Positions 6,267 through 10,517 of a DNA stretch of 10,517 nucleotides are shown one piece after another; positions within the stretch are counted from its first letter, which is position 1, and every line of letters starts with the position of its first letter. The translations under genes and the position numbers were made by a program. Under the pieces are notes generated by a model, which saw only the letters and a program-made list of their open reading frames with translations, did not search any database and was not told the DNA's origin. Source of the DNA: Anaerohalosphaeraceae bacterium (GTDB taxonomy: Bacteria; Planctomycetota; Phycisphaerae; Sedimentisphaerales; Anaerohalosphaeraceae); contig DAOVIC010000049.1 in assembly GCA_030671565.1 (NCBI GenBank), positions 1 through 10,517 of the forward strand, given 5' to 3'.

Positions 6267-7208
6267 TCAGTACTTTTTCTTATCATAAGCCAGAACGATG
6301 TTCTGGACGAGCTTGTGTCTTATTATATCGTCATTTTGAAGCTCAATGCAACCAATTCCTTTGATTCCCTTCAATGTTTCTACCGCATCGATCATTCCGC
6401 ACGTCTGCCCTCTTTCAAGGTCTACCTGCGTGATGTCGCCGGTTATTATCATTTTCGAGCCTCGTCCGAGCCTCGTCAGGAACATGAGCATCTGTGTTGA
6501 AGAGGTGTTTTGTGCTTCGTCGCAAATGACAACCGCTTGATTTAGGGTTCTTCCCCGCATGAAAGCAAGTGGAATGATCTCGATGATGTCCATCTCGAGG
6601 AATTTTCTCATTTGCGAAAACTCCATCATGTCCTCAAGGCTGTCGAACAGCGGCCTTAAATATGGATTTACTTTTGCCTGGAGGTCGCCGGGGAGGAATC
6701 CGAGCTTTTCTCCCGCTTCTACCGCTGGTCTTGCGAGAACTATCTTTCTTATCTGATTATTTTTGAGCATTGAAACAGCTACTGCGACGGCGAGGTATGT
6801 TTTTCCGGTACCGGCAGGTCCGGTGCAAAAGGTAAGATCGTTCTTTCGCATCGTTTTTATATAATCGGCTTGTCCCTTTGTGAAAGGCTCGATGATCTTT
6901 TTGTGCGAATAAACGATAAGCGGTTCGTTCTCTTTGGGGGCAATGCTGTGAGCGGCCTGTTGCAGCAATTCATCGATATCGGATTCTTCGATGGCTCCTC
7001 TTTCCTCGAGGCGCTGCTGCAGACGATCGATCACGTCAGCTGCAGCTTTTACGTCCTGCTGCTGTCCCGTAACGATAACCTGTCCGTTTCTGGCAGAAAT
7101 TTTTACGCCCATTATCTTTCGGAGTTTTTTCAGATGGCAGTCTGCAGTTCCGAAAAGCTGCAGCTTTTTAGTATCTGAATCGGCTCCGAGTTCGATTTTA
7201 ATTTCCAC
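6267..7208 (-). CDS. phoH: PhoH-like ATPase (YbeZ type)
   Basis: A 313-residue PhoH family P-loop ATPase, a cytoplasmic NTPase thought to act in RNA metabolism with YbeY. The first 65 residues resemble the KH-like nucleic-acid-binding domain of the YbeZ group, ending in GQVIVTGQQQDV. After a linker with many charged residues (66-95) comes the ATPase core: KGQADYIKTM (111-120), Walker A GPAGTGKT (130-137), the family block LARPAVEAGEKLGFLPGDL (158-176), the PLAFMRGRTL segment (213-222), Walker B VVICDEAQN (226-234), and ITGDITQVDL (255-264). All key residues are present and the length is normal. Translation starts at GTG 7208, with GGGA eight bases ahead; no ATG start is available upstream before the cdsA stop. 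The gap to cdsA is 21 bases, so the two are probably co-transcribed. Confidence 0.94.
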   Translation of the reverse strand: MEIKIELGADSDTKKLQLFGTADCHLKKLRKIMGVKISARNGQVIVTGQQQDVKAAADVIDRLQQRLEERGAIEESDIDELLQQAAHSIAPKENEPLIVYSHKKIIEPFTKGQADYIKTMRKNDLTFCTGPAGTGKTYLAVAVAVSMLKNNQIRKIVLARPAVEAGEKLGFLPGDLQAKVNPYLRPLFDSLEDMMEFSQMRKFLEMDIIEIIPLAFMRGRTLNQAVVICDEAQNTSSTQMLMFLTRLGRGSKMIITGDITQVDLERGQTCGMIDAVETLKGIKGIGCIELQNDDIIRHKLVQNIVLAYDKKKY

Positions 7209-7229
7209 TTTTATTATCCCGTTGCAAAC

Positions 7230-8096
7230 TTAGTATGCCGCGATCATTAAGAACGCATATGCTATCGGTGCAGTTGCCAGCGGCGAATCTATAACATCCA
7301 GCACTCCTCCGAAACCTGGGAGTGTTTTGGATGAATCCTTAATCTCAACATCACGCTTTATCATCGATTCTGCAAGGTCACCTAATTGTCCAAGAAAGGC
7401 AAACATTACTCCGAAAAGTATTGCAGGCCCAGTGTTCATAATATTACACGTCTTTGAGAAAATGACAGAAACGACGGCGGCAAATAGTACCGCACCTGCC
7501 ATCCCCTCCCACGTTTTTCCGGGGCTTATCCGGGGGGCAAACTTGTGTTTTCCGAACAATTTTCCCAGCGTATACGCTCCTATATCGGACGATTTTACGA
7601 CGAAAATAAACATAAACAGCGGCCAAAGCCCAAAATCTACTCTAATTCCAAGTACGAAACTGCTTAGAAAACCGAGGTAAAAGACTGCAAAAAAGGTTAC
7701 CGAACAGTTGATTACAGTGCCCTGAGTGCCGAATTTGCGCCCTTGGTAGAAAAAAACAGCGAGGAGCGTAAATGCAGCGGTAAATGCGATATAATATGTA
7801 TGGAAATCAGGCTGGTCGGGGAAGAACTGCTTTATGTACCAGCTTGTCGCGAGCAAAATCGATGCGATGATCGCCAGCGGTGTGAAGAGGTTGGCGTTCT
7901 TTGTACGGACCAGAGAGGTCATTTCTATCTGGGCAGGTATCGCAAGCAATGCAACCAGTACGCAGAGCAATGTTGCCTGTATGGGTTTGTTTTCGGTGGT
8001 TGAGTTTATGGAACCATCGAGGTAGGCGCCGGTCAGTAGGATCCCGACAAATGCAACTGCCATCAATGTTCCGAAAATGAGTCTGTATTTTAACAT
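7230..8096 (-). CDS. cdsA: Phosphatidate cytidylyltransferase (CDP-diglyceride synthase)
   Basis: An inner-membrane enzyme that makes CDP-diacylglycerol from CTP and phosphatidic acid, the precursor of all bacterial phospholipids. The 288-residue product has about eight hydrophobic segments. Typical blocks are KSSDIGAYTLGKLFGK (168-183), ISPGKTWEG (190-198), GQLGDLAESMIKRDVEIKDS (236-255), and the ending LPGFGGVLDVIDS (259-271). The CDP-alcohol cytidylyltransferase signature is S-x-x-K-R-x4-K-D ... P-G-H-G-G-x-x-D-R-x-D. Here the His is Phe262 and the Arg is Val268, while both Asps (267 and 270) and the Lys-Arg/Lys-Asp pairs remain. I recall the PGFGGVLDVID form from planctomycete homologues, so it is probably lineage-typical and active. 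The ATG at 8096 follows the uppS stop by 35 bases, with only a weak GGCGG site. uppS-cdsA adjacency is very common, but the usual downstream dxr/rseP are replaced by phoH. Confidence 0.93.
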   Translation of the reverse strand: MLKYRLIFGTLMAVAFVGILLTGAYLDGSINSTTENKPIQATLLCVLVALLAIPAQIEMTSLVRTKNANLFTPLAIIASILLATSWYIKQFFPDQPDFHTYYIAFTAAFTLLAVFFYQGRKFGTQGTVINCSVTFFAVFYLGFLSSFVLGIRVDFGLWPLFMFIFVVKSSDIGAYTLGKLFGKHKFAPRISPGKTWEGMAGAVLFAAVVSVIFSKTCNIMNTGPAILFGVMFAFLGQLGDLAESMIKRDVEIKDSSKTLPGFGGVLDVIDSPLATAPIAYAFLMIAAY

Positions 8097-8131
8097 AGCT
8101 GTTTGCCGCCAATATAATCGAGTCGGGAAAT

Positions 8132-8899
8132 TTAGGGAAGAACATCGCCCATTCGACGTGATCTTGCCGCAAAGATCCGCAAGGACTCATCCAGATCGTC
8201 TTTTTCAAAGTCGGGCCAGTACTTGTCGATCACGTAGAATTCGGCATATGAAATCTGCCACAACAGAAAATTGCTTACTCTAAGTTCTCCGGAAGTTCTG
8301 ATTAGCAGGTCTATGTCAGGCCAGCCGGCGGTGTAGAGGTTGTCGCTTATGCATTGCCGGTCAATTTGATCTATATCCAGTTGACCGTCCTTTACCTTTT
8401 GAGCGATGGTTTTTGTCGCATCGACAATTTCGGCTCTGGAACCATAATTCAGTGCCAGTCCGAGCGTCATTCCGTCATTGGCGGCGGTGACATCAATTGT
8501 ACCGTTAAGTGCGTCTATGACCTTTTGTGGAAGTCCGTCGATCCTGCCCAGATGAGCGAGGCGTACGTTGTGCTTCATGAGGCTATCACGAATTCCTTCG
8601 AGGTACATGGCGTAAAGATCCATGAGGAAGTCGATCTCTTCCTTCGGTCTTGACCAGTTCTGCATACTGAATGAGTAAAGGCTTAGATATTCTATTCCCA
8701 GGTCGACGCAGTAGATCGCTATTTTCTCTACAATGGAAGCGCCCTTGCTGTGTCCGTAGAATCTTTCCTTGCCCCTTTCCTGCGCCCATCTGCCGTTTCC
8801 ATCCATGATGATGGCGATATTTCGCGGCACAAGCTCCGGTTTAATTCCCAGACGGACGGCGGTTTCCTGTTTTTTTTCTTTGAATGTTTTTTGTGCCAT
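8132..8899 (-). CDS. uppS: Isoprenyl transferase (undecaprenyl diphosphate synthase)
   Basis: A cytosolic cis-prenyltransferase that condenses isopentenyl diphosphate with farnesyl diphosphate to build the C55 lipid carrier for cell-wall and glycan assembly. With the ATG at 8899 it has 255 residues, as expected. Motifs: AIIMDGNGRWA (29-39) with the catalytic Asp33; RFYGHSKGA (46-54); LSLYSFSMQNWSRPKEE (72-88); LNYGSRAEI (150-158); and the diphosphate-binding IRTSGELRVSNFLLWQ (200-215) followed by YAEFY and WPDF. The ATG begins one base after the purA stop (TGA-T-ATG), which suggests coupled translation. A GTG at 8941 would extend the protein by 14 residues into purA, with no ribosome site and no family support, so I rejected it. 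The product feeds the same membrane/envelope pathway as the next gene, cdsA. Confidence 0.95.
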   Translation of the reverse strand: MAQKTFKEKKQETAVRLGIKPELVPRNIAIIMDGNGRWAQERGKERFYGHSKGASIVEKIAIYCVDLGIEYLSLYSFSMQNWSRPKEEIDFLMDLYAMYLEGIRDSLMKHNVRLAHLGRIDGLPQKVIDALNGTIDVTAANDGMTLGLALNYGSRAEIVDATKTIAQKVKDGQLDIDQIDRQCISDNLYTAGWPDIDLLIRTSGELRVSNFLLWQISYAEFYVIDKYWPDFEKDDLDESLRIFAARSRRMGDVLP

Positions 8900-8900
8900 A

Positions 8901-10178
8901 TCAGTCTCTGAAAATGACCTGACTACGTTTTGGACCAACACCGAGGATGGTAACGGGAACCTTTACGATATCTTCGATACGAGCTATGTAATTTTTTGTA
9001 TTCTGGGGAAGCTCCTGGTACGTTGTCATTTGAGAGAGGTCCTCTTGCCAGCCGGGCAGGGTTTCGTATTGACATTGTACGGCGGAAAGTTCGGCGGCAT
9101 CTGAGGGGAAGAAAGTTGTTTCGCAGCCGTTCAGTGTGTATGACTTGCAGACGTTGAGCTCTGTCATACCAGCGAGCGTGTCCAGGTGCATCATTGCTAT
9201 TTCGTTTATTGCTCCGATGGCTGCGGTGTATTTCACAGCGACGGCGTCGAACCAGCCGCACCTTCGGGGACGTCCTGTTGTGGTACCGAACTCGTGGCCC
9301 TTTTCGCGTATCGTATTTCCAATTTCGTTATCCTGTTCCGATGGGAATGGGCCGGCACCGACGCGGGTAGTGTAGGCCTTTACTACTCCGATGAATCTGT
9401 CGACCAGTTGAGGAGGGACGCCGCAACCGGCGCCGAGTCCGAGTGCACTTGCGTTGGAACTTGTTACGAATGGAAAAGTCCCGTGGTCGAGATCGAGAAG
9501 TGCGCCCTGGGCGCCTTCGAAGAGTATGTTCTTGCGGTCGGCTATCGACTCGTGGAGGAACTTCGTGGTGTTGCAGACGAATTTGATGAGCCTTTCGCGG
9601 TAGATATGGCATTTTGCGATGATGGCATCGGCGTCGATGGGGTCGGCGTCGTAGATAGCACCGAAAAGCTTGTTTTTATAATCGACGATCTTTTTGATCT
9701 TGGTTTCGAGGGCTTCCATGTCGCGGAAGTCGGCCATGCGTACCGCGTAGCTTCTGCCCACCTTGTCGGCATAGCACGGTCCTATGCCGCGTATGGTGGT
9801 GCCGATCTTGTTCTTTCCGAGCGAGTTTTCACGGAGCTGGTCCTCGGCTTTGTGGTAGTCCAGAACGACGTGGGCGTTTTCGCTGATGTAGAGGCGCTCT
9901 TCGAGAGAGATGCCCCTTGCTTTTAGGCCGTCAATCTCTTCTATGAAAATACCGGGGTCCAGTACGACGCCATTTCCGACGACGCAGGTGGTTTCCTTTC
10001 GGACGGCACCGCTTGGCATCAGGTGGAGGGCAAATTTTTGATCTCCAATGATGACCGTATGTCCTGCGTTTGCGCCGCCGCCGTAACGAACAACGATATC
10101 ACTTTTTTCGGCGAGTATGTCGACGACCTTGCCTTTGCCTTCATCGCCCCACTGCAATCCTACAACACATGCATTCAT
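8901..10178 (-). CDS. purA: Adenylosuccinate synthetase
   Basis: Catalyses the GTP-dependent joining of IMP and aspartate to adenylosuccinate, the first committed step to AMP. The 425-residue length is normal. Motifs: the P-loop-like LQWGDEGKGKVVD (8-20) with catalytic Asp12; NAGHT with His40; GTTIRGIGPCYADKVGR (126-142) contacting IMP; the signature QGALLDLDHGTFPFVTSS (224-241); the aspartate/IMP loop TTGRPRRCGW (300-309); and C-terminal GVGPKRSQVIF. The guanine-recognition motif, TKLD in E. coli, reads MHLD (330-333), and GPDR reads GPKR (415-418). Catalytic residues are intact, so function is expected. The ATG at 10178 has GGAAAGG (10190-10196) upstream, at a slightly long 11-base spacing. 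It appears to head the run that continues with uppS; the 93-base gap before it is the longest on this strand. purA beside uppS is not an arrangement I know as common. Confidence 0.95.
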   Translation of the reverse strand: MNACVVGLQWGDEGKGKVVDILAEKSDIVVRYGGGANAGHTVIIGDQKFALHLMPSGAVRKETTCVVGNGVVLDPGIFIEEIDGLKARGISLEERLYISENAHVVLDYHKAEDQLRENSLGKNKIGTTIRGIGPCYADKVGRSYAVRMADFRDMEALETKIKKIVDYKNKLFGAIYDADPIDADAIIAKCHIYRERLIKFVCNTTKFLHESIADRKNILFEGAQGALLDLDHGTFPFVTSSNASALGLGAGCGVPPQLVDRFIGVVKAYTTRVGAGPFPSEQDNEIGNTIREKGHEFGTTTGRPRRCGWFDAVAVKYTAAIGAINEIAMMHLDTLAGMTELNVCKSYTLNGCETTFFPSDAAELSAVQCQYETLPGWQEDLSQMTTYQELPQNTKNYIARIEDIVKVPVTILGVGPKRSQVIFRD

Positions 10179-10189
10179 TACTTTTAAGA

Positions 10190-10196
10190 CCTTTCC
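10190..10196 (-). promoter_or_regulatory. Ribosome-binding site of purA
   Basis: On the minus strand GGAAAGG lies 11 bases before the purA ATG. It is the longest purine-rich ribosome site seen on this strand and supports the chosen start. The rest of the 93-base gap (10179-10271) is A/T-rich in its middle, and I could not place a convincing -35/-10 promoter there. Confidence 0.45.
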
Positions 10197-10271
10197 AGTT
10201 TCTCAAACCGTATTTTGGTTTCGAGTTTTTAGTTTTTAAATTACGGATGCCGACTTTGCCGGCGATTTTTT

Positions 10272-10517
10272 TCAGGTTATTTGTTTTACTATTTCATCAA
10301 GCACTGCGGGAAGATTATCGTATGTTCTGTCGCTAAGACGCAAAGTTTTCTCGGTTCCCTGTGAGTCCTTGTAGGTGACTATAAAATATCCCTTCGAATC
10401 AAAATGCGTCTTATTGATCTGCTCTATATTATCGTATGGTATTGCAAGTTTTTCTGTGATAAGGGCGGTATCGGCGGCTGTGACTTTTTTGTTCTTTATC
10501 AGAAAGAACCTTATCGC
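10272..10517 (-). CDS. C-terminal end of an unrecognised protein (partial, runs off the window)
   Basis: Reading the minus strand from the right edge gives 81 codons with no stop until TGA at 10272-10274; there is no plausible start inside, so the 5' part lies outside the window. The visible residues begin AIRFFLIKNKKVTAADTALI and end LPAVLDEIVKQIT. A central pattern, IPYDNIEQINKTHFDSKGYF followed by IVTYKDSQGTEKTLRLSD, alternates as beta-strands with a closing amphipathic helix. This reminds me of small PH-like or bPH domains, in which strands are followed by one C-terminal helix, but this is an impression from the secondary-structure pattern, not a recognised motif. Codon use looks like that of the neighbouring genes, and the frame is free of stops over 246 bases, so a real gene is likely. 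It points the same way as purA, 93 bases upstream of it. Confidence 0.65.
   Translation of the reverse strand, partial: AIRFFLIKNKKVTAADTALITEKLAIPYDNIEQINKTHFDSKGYFIVTYKDSQGTEKTLRLSDRTYDNLPAVLDEIVKQIT

Noticed and set aside
6251..6286. Upstream ATG giving the PgpH-like protein 12 extra residues
   Set aside because: It would overlap the phoH end by 20 bases without a ribosome site, though it cannot be ruled out from sequence alone.
8900..8941. GTG-initiated extension of UppS into purA
   Set aside because: No ribosome site, a 41-base overlap with purA, and no family similarity; the ATG one base after the purA stop is a better start.
9186..9926. Plus-strand ORF of 246 codons
   Set aside because: It is wholly antisense to purA, whose motifs are intact throughout; composition is that of a shadow frame and no domain is recognisable.
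10249..10272. Inverted repeat GCCG..CGGC followed by seven T on the plus strand
   Set aside because: It looks like a weak terminator, but only for plus-strand transcription, and no plus-strand gene is nearby. On the minus strand the stem is not followed by a T-run, so it does not explain the end of the partial gene.
1..10517. Search for mobile elements, CRISPR, tRNA/rRNA, phage or toxin-antitoxin genes
   Set aside because: No direct-repeat arrays, transposase or integrase motifs, or RNA-gene hallmarks were seen; intergenic space is under 100 bases everywhere and composition is even.

Overview
This is a compact, almost fully coding chromosomal stretch of core (housekeeping) genes from a bacterium that is probably a member of the Planctomycetes/Phycisphaerae. 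The lineage call rests on remembered family features: a RuvA with an EYFEGTPGRG..PRLVGF segment in place of the usual VVRED..LLYGF, a CdsA ending in PGFGGVLDVID, and intermediate base composition. No database was searched, so it is moderately likely at best. I see no mobile element, CRISPR array, tRNA, rRNA or prophage.

Left part (1-2190, plus strand): the Holliday-junction operon ruvC (5' end outside the window), ruvA, ruvB, closed by a short intrinsic-terminator-like hairpin at 2169-2190. A possible 16-codon ORF sits in the ruvC-ruvA gap.

Middle and right part (2189-10517, minus strand, so read from right to left): the tail of an unrecognised protein, then purA, uppS, cdsA, phoH, a PgpH-like HD phosphohydrolase, ybeY, a CNNM/CBS (CorC/HlyC-like) membrane protein and recO. 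Gaps inside the purA-to-recO run are 0-50 bases. pgpH-ybeY overlap in ATGA, purA and uppS are separated by one base, and corC-like to recO by 13 bases. This argues for one long transcript that converges on ruvCAB.

Functionally the minus-strand set mixes AMP synthesis (purA), lipid carriers and phospholipid precursors (uppS, cdsA), rRNA maturation/ribosome quality control (phoH, ybeY), probable c-di-AMP turnover (pgpH-like), a membrane CBS protein and recombination mediation (recO). The order phoH-pgpH-ybeY-...-recO resembles the well-known Firmicutes cluster, but era is absent and a CNNM/CBS gene stands in that interval. uppS-cdsA, normally beside frr/dxr/rseP, has been joined to it.

I did not find a convincing undescribed system. 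The points most worth a second look are family-level departures: a PgpH-like enzyme lacking the large extracellular sensor domain, a CNNM domain that has lost its usual polar ion-site residues, a YbeY with Asp in place of the third metal-binding His, altered guanine-site motifs in PurA, a divergent RuvA, and the cut-off gene at the right edge.
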